DNA from: Marinobacterium sp.
Lineage (GTDB): Bacteria > Pseudomonadota > Gammaproteobacteria > Pseudomonadales > Balneatricaceae
Length of the DNA: 64,000 nt
Reading direction: 5' to 3'
NCBI GenBank assembly: GCA_025800125.1
Contig: JAOXSF010000022.1
Coordinates: 16,848-80,847, forward strand
Under the pieces are notes generated by a model. That model worked only from the letters and a program-made list of their open reading frames with translations, was not told where the DNA came from and ran no database searches. A program made the translations under genes and the position numbers. Below, in pieces: positions 17,801 to 24,614 of this stretch; position 1 is the stretch's first letter; each line of letters opens with the position of its first letter.

Positions 17801-19885
17801 GTTATAGCTCCAGAAATACTGCCGCTCTTCACGAATCAGCGTTGCTAATACCTGGCCTGATTGCAGTTGCCCTTGCAGATTACTGCGAATCAGGCTGAAA
17901 CTGACCTTGCTGTTTTCTGCAGGATTGGCATCGCCAAATGCAGGCTTAACACCAACCAGTGCATCACCAGGCCAGAACAACGCATCGTAATACCGACTAA
18001 CGGCCCGCCCACCGGTTTCATAAAGACGCCCCTGCAAGCGCAAGCGCATTGGCGACTGATAGTTATAACGTTCGGCAGGTACCCTGACCTGTGCCTGCCC
18101 CTGAGCATCAAGTTTCAGATCAACCAGTGGCTGGGCACGGCTGTCACCCTGATCACGGGAATCACCAAACTGATACCCTGGCCACTGTGTTAACGGGCTA
18201 CGCCATGGCTTCGCAAGGAATTTTACTTCCAGACGGTTATCAACAGCAGGCGCACCGTGCAGATATTCCCCCTTGATGGCAACCTGCAAACTTTGTCCCA
18301 CCGTTACAACCTGAAGCTGCGAGTTATCCTGCTGCTGTGGCTTATGCTGATTGACGGACCTTTGTTGATTGACGGAGCTTTGTTGACTGAAAGGGCTTTG
18401 TTGACTGAAAGAAAGACGCATTCTCTCCGGCATAAAATCTTCCAGCTGAAAGCTGTACCGCACGGGCTGACGGAAAGGGCCATCAACTTCAACCGCCCAG
18501 CGCCCTAACGGCGCACTGGCAGGAATTGACCACTGCTGTTGATAGTAACCACCTGTGTTCTGCTCTGGCTGCCAGGAAAAACGCATCGCTTCGCTACCAT
18601 CAGGGCGCAAAATACGAGCTTGCAGCACGGCTGGCTCGGTCAGGCGACCGTCCGGACTCCGCAAAAGAGCCGAAAGCTGCAAGGTTTCACCAGCACGGTA
18701 AAGGTCACGGGGGCCATAAATAAACAGCTCCTGCGGCTGCCATGGACGGCTGTTCAAGCGAAATTCAGACAGATCAAGTGCCGGACGCTGTAATAGCAAC
18801 CGTGCCTGCTGATCACCCTTCACCACCTTTACAGCACGCGCTTTATCGGCCAGAGCTCGATAAGGCAGTGTTGCTTTACCCTGGCTGTCAGTACGGGTGC
18901 GCGTCAGCACTTTCTGGCGCTGATCGAGCAAGGTCACTTCCGCCCCTGCAAAAGCACTACCCTGTTGCAAAGAGCTGGCAAACAGCGTCAGTTTCTGATC
19001 ATAGATGCGCGCATGCAGGCCCATATCTGTTACACGGAACCATGTATACTGCTCGTTACGGTAATGGCCCGGCGCGGTCATCACCGCCATGTAAAGCCCG
19101 GGTTCTGACAATGCCTTGATGCCAGACAGCTCAATGACCCGTTTCACCCGCGTATTGCGCGCTGCATTGAGCTGATAACGGTCACTGTGAACCAGGGTTG
19201 TCATACGCGCCAGATCTTCGCTGTACCAGCTCTCACGGCCGCTATACCCAGCCTGACGCAGGAATGCCTGTACCTGCTCTGGTGCAACACGCAGAAAATC
19301 AATATTCACCTCAGCCACATTCACCGCTTCTACCGGTAACCCCTGGCCAGGCACAATATACAGACCATCACTACTAAAACTGGCTCCTGCCGTCAGGGCA
19401 CGCGTTTCAACATGCTGGCTAACCGCTGCAAGCAGATGCAGGCCATTACTTGCTGGTAAGCCAGCCTGCACTTCAATCTGATAGTTTTGCTGAGGCTCAG
19501 TGTTATCAAAACGTAACGTACGCCCATCATCGCTGATCTGCCACCCCCCTGCGACGGGTTCATCAGCAAGGCTGACCAACAACCAGGGCTGTATATCCTG
19601 ACTGCGATCAACAGGATGCGACAGAATAACCGATAGCTGATTACGCCCAGCAAAGGTACGTTCTCCTATATCCAGCACACGCAACGCCTGTGTGGATTCA
19701 GCCTGTACCGGCAATAGCGGTCTGGATACCTTTGGAGCCTCAGTTGCAGCTTGGCTATATGTTGCAGCCAAGCCATGTAACGGTAGCAAGAGCCCGGTAA
19801 GCAGCAACACCGGCAGCAGGGCAGCATGCAAAGAAAGGTAAAAAATCGGCAAGCGGGAATAACCCCATGAGGCGCAGGCAGTCAT
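14816..19885 (-). CDS. yfhM: bacterial alpha-2-macroglobulin with thioester (YfhM-like)
   Basis: A 1689-residue periplasmic protease trap. An N-terminal signal segment ends near LHGLAA. Then come repeated MG beta domains, a bait region, and the thioester motif CLEQ (Cys1220 to Gln1223, in YPYRCLEQTVSRG) in an alpha/alpha toroid of helical repeats, ending in the receptor-like domain. The thioester should trap attacking proteases covalently. E. coli YfhM is a lipoprotein, but no lipobox Cys follows the hydrophobic segment here, so this protein may be soluble. Two in-frame repeat tracts interrupt it: four 18-bp units near 18347-18418 (SVNQQ/SFSQQ) and four 15-bp units at 16446-16505 (EQLSP). pbpC overlaps its 3' end. 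Confidence 0.95.
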   Translation of the reverse strand: MTACASWGYSRLPIFYLSLHAALLPVLLLTGLLLPLHGLAATYSQAATEAPKVSRPLLPVQAESTQALRVLDIGERTFAGRNQLSVILSHPVDRSQDIQPWLLVSLADEPVAGGWQISDDGRTLRFDNTEPQQNYQIEVQAGLPASNGLHLLAAVSQHVETRALTAGASFSSDGLYIVPGQGLPVEAVNVAEVNIDFLRVAPEQVQAFLRQAGYSGRESWYSEDLARMTTLVHSDRYQLNAARNTRVKRVIELSGIKALSEPGLYMAVMTAPGHYRNEQYTWFRVTDMGLHARIYDQKLTLFASSLQQGSAFAGAEVTLLDQRQKVLTRTRTDSQGKATLPYRALADKARAVKVVKGDQQARLLLQRPALDLSEFRLNSRPWQPQELFIYGPRDLYRAGETLQLSALLRSPDGRLTEPAVLQARILRPDGSEAMRFSWQPEQNTGGYYQQQWSIPASAPLGRWAVEVDGPFRQPVRYSFQLEDFMPERMRLSFSQQSPFSQQSSVNQQRSVNQHKPQQQDNSQLQVVTVGQSLQVAIKGEYLHGAPAVDNRLEVKFLAKPWRSPLTQWPGYQFGDSRDQGDSRAQPLVDLKLDAQGQAQVRVPAERYNYQSPMRLRLQGRLYETGGRAVSRYYDALFWPGDALVGVKPAFGDANPAENSKVSFSLIRSNLQGQLQSGQVLATLIREERQYFWSYNPQNGWHYQWTDKTYPVASEQLMLSAQAPVKLTLPVDWGWYRLELKTPDGDRLTSLRFHAGEDWYRNWQQSQSSAGVRPDQASLVLDRPAYKAGDIARVRVTAPHAGKALLILESGEQLLWLQRVELPKEGATFEVPVPVDQPRHDLYLSVVALRPAGSGDAAVTPARALGLVHLPLDRSDRKLKIDIDLPEQVAPAQTLKIPVHVSGAGKSTRWMTLSAVDSGILNLTDYSTPNPFDYFFGPRRYSVELRDLYHRVVETEALQAARPRFGGDADLSRGGEQPQADVQIVSLFSGPVQLDSEGHGEVELTLPYFNGELQLMAQAWSHDGVGSVQQPLTVVAPLVTQLAMPRFMASGDQSLVTLTLQNRSGQPRTLNIVMKAQGGISLLDGQRQLTLADGARAALPFIVTASEQTHAQLEHGQLQLHITEVENPEQLSPEQLSPEQLSPEQLSPVQRQWQIPVRAAWPVLTESRYQLLQAGEQWLLNSPVLQQAELQSRRAHLTVSNTPQLPVTRLLEQQLAYPYRCLEQTVSRGLVLLNTSGAQLESDVRQQALNQAVARISELQRDDGSFGLWSNQSPEEHWLTAYATDFLLQVRDQGIAVSPTILDKALQRLQRYLSRHRTEGRWSENPRHYTLAWRAYAGYLLSRVQQAPLGQLRTLYQQQKQAAASGLPLMHLALALHNMGDQPLASEALQQALQTPRSEQYLGDYGSDGRDLAAMIVLLGQFSLNDSVEIDGQQGRLALQLMQWLSDQRWLSPQSQAALYQAGQLLAQHRGERWQLALKMLDETMLIDQTGRWHGALDSEQLALPVQLENRTSKPLYVTLASQGRSAQPPPPLSQQLAVERYYYSPEGEPRELQFVETGELILVELVLEAAQRTPDALLVDMIPAGFELENPALAHAAGLEGIHLHLDGEQYSVMELQQRAVLQYQAFRDDRYIAALALSPGQVTRLFYLMRAVTPGSYQPAPALLEDMYRPERRAIGETGSRVEVVQPR
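16446..16505 (-). repeat. 15-bp in-frame tandem repeat, 4 copies, in yfhM
   Basis: Units start at 16446, 16461, 16476 and 16491 (consensus GGACTTAGYTGYTCT on the plus strand). They encode consecutive EQLSP pentapeptides in an exposed linker between beta domains, upstream of the thioester domain. Confidence 0.9.
18347..18418 (-). repeat. 18-bp in-frame tandem repeat, 4 copies, in yfhM
   Basis: Units start at 18347, 18365, 18383 and 18401 (for example TTGACTGAAAGGGCTTTG). They encode a Gln/Ser/Asn-rich segment between two macroglobulin domains. Confidence 0.85.
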
Positions 19886-20280
19886 GGCAGATCCATCGGT
19901 CAGAAGGTGACAGACAAAGCCAGGGCTTGCTCAGAGCTTTCACTCACAACACCAGCCAGTCGTATCATGAACATTCATTATAGCTTGCCAGCCATCACTG
20001 CATAGCCCTTTTCTGACACTCTCTTCTCTGTCGAGCAAGCGTTTACGCGGCTATTTACTAACAGTACTTTACCGTGCACAGTGAACAATGACAGAAAGTA
20101 ATTGATGACATAAAAGCACCATTAAGCTGCTCTATCTGTGGTTTATTTATCGCCGAATATCAACCAGAATTGACGCATTCGAGAACAGATATTCAACTTT
20201 CCCGATCCCTGCTGCGAGTGCAGTTCTCAGGCTTTTATAGCCTCCATGTTTTCATAGATCACAGCCTTTCGGAGCTTTTT
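19886..20280. other. 395-bp divergent intergenic region
   Basis: It separates yfhM (minus) from a small exported-protein gene (plus) and must hold both promoters. An open frame in phase with the small gene runs back to 20170, but codons before 20281 look unrelated to a signal peptide. No other gene is supported. Confidence 0.45.
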
Positions 20281-20580
20281 ATGTTGCACATTCGGCCCAT
20301 GACTCTGCTACTACTTATACTCACGCAGAGCACATTGCTACAGGCAGCCAGTATACAATCCCATGACCCGGATATTACCCCGGAGACCGTCTATCACCGC
20401 AGTGGTCAGCTATTGCCCTTGCAATCCAGAGAAGCGCGGCCATTTGAAAATAACAGGCTACGCACCTGTACCGTCTATTTCCCGCCAGTACAGGTGCAGA
20501 GCGCAGAGTTTACTGCGCAACATTCACGGGTGGATTACACAGATGAAGAATTGATCAGCCGCTGGGGGCGTCGCCACTGA
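20281..20580 (+). CDS. small exported protein of unknown function
   Basis: A 99-residue protein. The ATG at 20281 follows GGAG by six bases, and a typical signal peptide comes next (MTLLLLILTQSTLLQAA, cleavage near LQA-A). The mature part is hydrophilic with one Cys (RLRTCTVYFPP) and ends in ISRWGRRH. I recognise no family. It stands alone, divergent from yfhM and convergent with the LysE gene. Confidence 0.6.
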   Translation: MLHIRPMTLLLLILTQSTLLQAASIQSHDPDITPETVYHRSGQLLPLQSREARPFENNRLRTCTVYFPPVQVQSAEFTAQHSRVDYTDEELISRWGRRH

Positions 20581-20654
20581 ACCCATATGGCTCTATGTAA
20601 CACGCCCTTTCGGTTATATCTTATAAACGCAACGACCTTGCTTATATTACGCTC

Positions 20655-20730
20655 AAGCTGACTTATTACCCGCAAACTGACTTATTACCCGCAAGCTGAC
20701 TGGCTACCCACATGCTTACTTACTACCCGC
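20655..20730. repeat. 19-bp tandem repeat, 4 copies, reaching into the LysE gene
   Basis: Units start at 20655, 20674, 20693 and 20712. The last overlaps the LysE stop codon at 20716 and the codons for its final LAGSK. The first two units are nearly identical (AAGCTGACTTATTACCCGC), so the array seems to have grown outward from the 3' end of the gene. Confidence 0.88.
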
Positions 20731-21342
20731 AAGGTACAAGCCAGCCCCCATCATAATAGAACCTGCACCACGGTTTAGACGCTGTACAGCCTGCGGTGTA
20801 CGCAGCAAACGGGCAGCACGCGCAGCAGAAAGTGCCACCAGCATCAGCCCCAGCATTAGCGCAACCAGCGTCAAAGCTGCCGCTACAACAATATCAGTGC
20901 TGTTCAGCACAGTCAGATCCATAAATGTAGGCAGGAAAGCGATATAAAACAGAATAACTTTAGGGTTGGATGCTGAGATCAGAAAGCCCTGAATAAAACT
21001 GGCTATGGCACCACTACCTTTCAGGTCGCTCCGTTCGCGGGTCTGAGTGTCAACATTGACCGGGGCTGTAAACATTTTGTATCCAAGGTATAGCAGGTAA
21101 CCTGCGCCCACAAAACGGATAACGGTAAATAGCTCACCCCAGTTTTCAGCAATCGTTGCCAGACCAAAACAGGCCAGAACAAGATACACAATATCACTGA
21201 TCACCATACCAAATGCCAACAGTGTGCAACTTCGAGCACCATCAACCATCGCCCGTGCCAGAATGGCAAAAATACCCGGCCCAGGCGTAATGCCAAAAAT
21301 AAAGATCGCAAGAAAAAACGTCAGTGCGCTTTCTACAGACAT
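20716..21342 (-). CDS. LysE/RhtB family amino acid exporter
   Basis: A 208-residue inner-membrane protein with about six helices. It carries the family signature near the N-terminus (FGITPGPGIFAILARAMVDGAR) and the central segment GFLISASNPKVILFYIAFLPTF. Members export lysine, threonine, homoserine lactone or related amino acids. The ATG at 21342 is preferred over an in-frame TTG at 21363, since family members start just before the first helix. A 10-bp perfect hairpin lies just upstream at 21377-21401. The 3' end has been tandemly duplicated outside the gene. Confidence 0.92.
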   Translation of the reverse strand: MSVESALTFFLAIFIFGITPGPGIFAILARAMVDGARSCTLLAFGMVISDIVYLVLACFGLATIAENWGELFTVIRFVGAGYLLYLGYKMFTAPVNVDTQTRERSDLKGSGAIASFIQGFLISASNPKVILFYIAFLPTFMDLTVLNSTDIVVAAALTLVALMLGLMLVALSAARAARLLRTPQAVQRLNRGAGSIMMGAGLYLAGSK

Positions 21343-21829
21343 CGGCTCAGTCTCTTTTTTCAAATACAGGAAACAGCATGGGCAGCCTCAAGCTGCCCAT
21401 GCCTGGATAATACGCTCGCACTTGACGACTGCCAATCGGGCTTATTATGAAGCACGATGCGCACGGCAATAAGCACGTGTAATATGCTGTAATGTTCTTA
21501 CAAGAATGAGATCTATAGACTCTCTTCTCGCTGATAACACCAGCGATTACTGGTCTTCAGATCACATGGAAAGGGTCTGAAGATCAGCTTAATCGTACTG
21601 GCAGAGCGTAGAAAGGATATTGGGCATGATCCAGGTCATGTCAGGCCCCTGGATAGGCCACCGTCATGCTTTAATTTGGTGTCACTGCATCCCTGGGCCG
21701 GGCCGGCTAATGCTGGCCCGGAACTTTCTTTCAAGAGCCTGATCTTCCCTGAACCTTTTTTTCAAAGCACTTGCAGTACAAACACCCTTCAATACCTATT
21801 CCTCTTTCGAGGTATTACTTAACGTTTCG
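21343..21829. other. 487-bp intergenic region rich in stem-loops
   Basis: No reading frame is supported. It contains a 10-bp perfect stem (21377-21401), an inverted TTCTT-AC-AAGAA (21495-21506) and three further stem-loops (about 21550-21586, 21624-21669, 21698-21721). It may hold the rnhA terminator, the LysE leader and possibly a structured RNA. Confidence 0.5.
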
Positions 21830-22594
21830 TTATCCTGCTCGAAGGCTCAGTAGCGCTTCAATATCCAGTGGTTTGGGCATTTCGATAAAAGCAGTTTCGC
21901 GCTGCTCAACGGCAACAATCGACATCCTGTCTGCCAGTTCGTTGCCTTCTGTACCGGCATGGGCCTTTACATGACTAAGGGTGAATTTCCCTTCCATAGT
22001 GACATAAAGTGCGTAAATCTGCTGGATTAACACCAGATTTTTGATTTCACCGCCTGATTTTTTCCACCCTTTTGCCTGCCAGCCTTTCGCCCACTTACTG
22101 ATACAGTTCAGTGCATACATGGAATCACACAAGACCTGTACACTCAGCCCCTGCTCAATACCTTGCCGGGCGATCAGCAGCGCCTGGTGTAACGCATTCA
22201 GCTCAGCGATGTTATTCGTACCTTGAGGGTTATAAAGCCCATACCAGAGCCCATTCAATTTACCTTCGCGGTAAACCGCAACCCCGGAACCCGCCTCACC
22301 CGGGTTAGGCTCACAGGCGCCATCACAATAAACCTGCAACTGAAACTCAGCCGTAGAAGGCTCAGCTGGTTTGGGGTGTTTATGGGTAACCTGCCCTGCA
22401 CCGGTATAGTTACCCGACACGTAACGGCCTGATGCCGGCGCACCCTTGTCAAAAGCAGCCTCAGCTTCAGCCAGCGTCAAAAAAGATTTGAAGCGCGCTC
22501 CTGGAAACTTATCAACAGAGCGCTGACAGGCAAGCCAACTATTAAATACACTTGGCTGACGCCCCTTCCAGACCACATAGTATTTTTTTGCCAC
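21830..22594 (-). CDS. rnhA: ribonuclease HI with N-terminal hybrid-binding domain
   Basis: A 254-residue RNase H1 that degrades RNA in RNA-DNA hybrids. Residues about 4-46 are the RNase H1 hybrid-binding (Cauli_VI-like) domain (KKYYVVWKGRQPSVFNSW, and the FLTLAEAEAAF helix). The catalytic domain at about 84-235 has the acidic residues in CDGACEPNPGEAG, NIAELNAL, CDSMYALN and NELADRMS. This two-domain form is common in eukaryotes and some bacteria, while E. coli RnhA lacks the N-terminal domain. The start is GTG at 22594 with GGAGG ten bases upstream. Confidence 0.94.
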   Translation of the reverse strand: MAKKYYVVWKGRQPSVFNSWLACQRSVDKFPGARFKSFLTLAEAEAAFDKGAPASGRYVSGNYTGAGQVTHKHPKPAEPSTAEFQLQVYCDGACEPNPGEAGSGVAVYREGKLNGLWYGLYNPQGTNNIAELNALHQALLIARQGIEQGLSVQVLCDSMYALNCISKWAKGWQAKGWKKSGGEIKNLVLIQQIYALYVTMEGKFTLSHVKAHAGTEGNELADRMSIVAVEQRETAFIEMPKPLDIEALLSLRAG

Positions 22595-22700
22595 GCCGCT
22601 TATGCCTCCACTTTACCGTTATCACTCTGGATTCCTGTTTCCACCATGGCTTATGCTATATATCAGGTGTTACAGGAACCCAGCTATCAATAACGGGATA

Positions 22701-24614
22701 TTATGTCGGATTCAGCATCACCAGCCCATTTTTTTCCACCCTGGCTGTAATTCTGTTTTCAGTAGCCCGATTAAACAGCTGGAACGCCTGCCACAATGCG
22801 TCCCCCTGCCATGGCGCAGGTTCACGACTGTAAAGCGACTGACTTAATACCATTAGCTGGGCTTTTAAAGCAGGGCTCGCCATACGCTGTAGCTGGTGCA
22901 GATTACCACCCTGAGGCCAGCGCTGCTGACACCAGAGCAGCAAGGCTTGCTGTGCTGCACGGCCATCATTACGCTGACACGCAGCTTGTAAGGCATCAGT
23001 ATCTGGTAATGCCGTCCTTTCTATTGCTTCAGGATGTGTAACAGTCATAACTGGATGGCTACGACGCCCTGCCCACCAACCTACCAAGCCTGCCACAACC
23101 ACTGCCAGTCCGGCAGCAACAAGCATCCAGCCCCGCACCACCCACGAGGCATCCGCAGCTGACGGTTCTGGTGTGACCTGTTTAACATCAGACTGCACTG
23201 GTGGCACTGGTGGCACTGGTGGCACTGGATCGCTGGTATCTGATGAGACTGCACCTGATAACGCAGATCCTGATAACGCAGATCCTGATAACGTAGCTCC
23301 TGATAACGTAGCATCTGGCAATGTTGTAGCAGGTAATGCTGTATCTGACAGCACCGAATCGGCCACAGTTTCAGGCGCCGTTGTTTTACCTGCGGATGGC
23401 GGTGTAGTACTGCCCACCGGCGTAGACGCTGCGGGCTGATGATTAGCTGCCACCTGCAAGCTGGTCGCGTCAATCCGTGCAGTTTCTTGCTGGCCGGTCT
23501 CTGTATTCCACCAATGCAGTTCAACCGCTGGAAATTTCAGTTCGCCAGCCTGTGTCGGAATCAGTGTAATCTGTTGCTTCCATGTACTCACTAGCTGGCC
23601 ATCGCTCATTGACTGCCCCGCAATTGCCTCTTCAGGGTACTGACGAACACCGGCAGGTATCTGCATTTTCAGTTCAGGCAACTGGCTGGCAGAAGCATCA
23701 CGGGCAATCACTTTCAGGGTGCGTGTTATAGGCTGTCCAACTTCCAGACTATCCATCTGCCAGTCATCCAGCAGTGAAACCTCAGTTGCAGGCAACCAGT
23801 TTGCGCCCTTAAACGCGTCGGGTACTGGCTGAATGTTCAATTCAAACGCTTCACTTCGCAAGCTCACCTGGCGAAAACGATTGTACTGGGGGCCAAACAC
23901 TGTGTTTCTCGGTTGTCCTTGCGGGATTTTGCCACTCAATTGTGCTGGGCTGATTTTTAACATACCGCTACGCTGTGGGGTAATCAGATAGTCCTGCTCG
24001 ACCACTTCAATCAGCTGACTACCGCGATTACTGCGATACTGTTTCTGCTCCCCTAAAGGCTCAATCAACGCAGCGCCCTGGCTCACTTCAGGCGCTACCA
24101 GGCCACCATCGAATAGCTGATCTGTCAATTCAATGCGTAAGGTGTACAGCAGAGGCTGCTGCAAATACGCGCCCTGCACAGATAATTTGGCATGAATACG
24201 CACCTGTTCCGCCAGAGCCTGCTGATCAGCTTTACTGGGAGCGCGAACAACCAGTGTCTGCGTTACAGTGGTATCCCCTTCCAACATAAACGCCGGTATT
24301 TGCAGGGTACCACTACGCTTAGGTGCCAGCGTCAACACCAGTGTGGTCGAGCGCTTCATCTGGCCATTATTGATCACTGTACTGGACTGCTGGCTACGCC
24401 CCAACAACTGAAAGTCCTGTTCCAGCGGCGAAAGGTCTGTTTTTCCGCCGGGTGCATCACCTAGCTCAATGGTCAGCTGGGTTGCTTCCCCTTCACTGAT
24501 CTGGGCTGGGTACAACCGGGTTGGCAGCTCAGCAAATGCCGACTCACTGCTCAGTGCCAAAGCAGCGCCTGACGTCAGAATAAGCGCTAACGAAGTTTTC
24601 CGTACGTTTACCAT
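22701..24614 (-). CDS. batD: BatD family protein
   Basis: A 637-residue envelope protein, last gene of the Bat operon. A signal peptide (cleavage near AFA-E) is followed by the BatD beta-sandwich repeats (TRLYPAQISEGEATQLTIEL, and a TPQRSGMLKISPAQLSGK segment). A low-complexity Ser/Thr/Pro linker (about 415-475) leads to one membrane helix (WMLVAAGLAVVVAGLVGWWA) and a cytoplasmic tail. BatD proteins accompany MoxR ATPases and vWA proteins and have been linked to stress tolerance, but the molecular role is unresolved. The linker contains two in-frame minisatellites. The start overlaps the end of batBC by seven bases. Confidence 0.88.
   Translation of the reverse strand: MVNVRKTSLALILTSGAALALSSESAFAELPTRLYPAQISEGEATQLTIELGDAPGGKTDLSPLEQDFQLLGRSQQSSTVINNGQMKRSTTLVLTLAPKRSGTLQIPAFMLEGDTTVTQTLVVRAPSKADQQALAEQVRIHAKLSVQGAYLQQPLLYTLRIELTDQLFDGGLVAPEVSQGAALIEPLGEQKQYRSNRGSQLIEVVEQDYLITPQRSGMLKISPAQLSGKIPQGQPRNTVFGPQYNRFRQVSLRSEAFELNIQPVPDAFKGANWLPATEVSLLDDWQMDSLEVGQPITRTLKVIARDASASQLPELKMQIPAGVRQYPEEAIAGQSMSDGQLVSTWKQQITLIPTQAGELKFPAVELHWWNTETGQQETARIDATSLQVAANHQPAASTPVGSTTPPSAGKTTAPETVADSVLSDTALPATTLPDATLSGATLSGSALSGSALSGAVSSDTSDPVPPVPPVPPVQSDVKQVTPEPSAADASWVVRGWMLVAAGLAVVVAGLVGWWAGRRSHPVMTVTHPEAIERTALPDTDALQAACQRNDGRAAQQALLLWCQQRWPQGGNLHQLQRMASPALKAQLMVLSQSLYSREPAPWQGDALWQAFQLFNRATENRITARVEKNGLVMLNPT
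23194..23313 (-). repeat. 9-bp and 15-bp in-frame repeats in the batD linker
   Basis: A GGTGGCACT-type 9-bp repeat (about 23194-23228) encodes PPV triplets. Four 15-bp units of the CCTGATAACGYAGMT type start at 23254, 23269, 23284 and 23299 and encode LSGSA-like pentapeptides. Confidence 0.88.
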
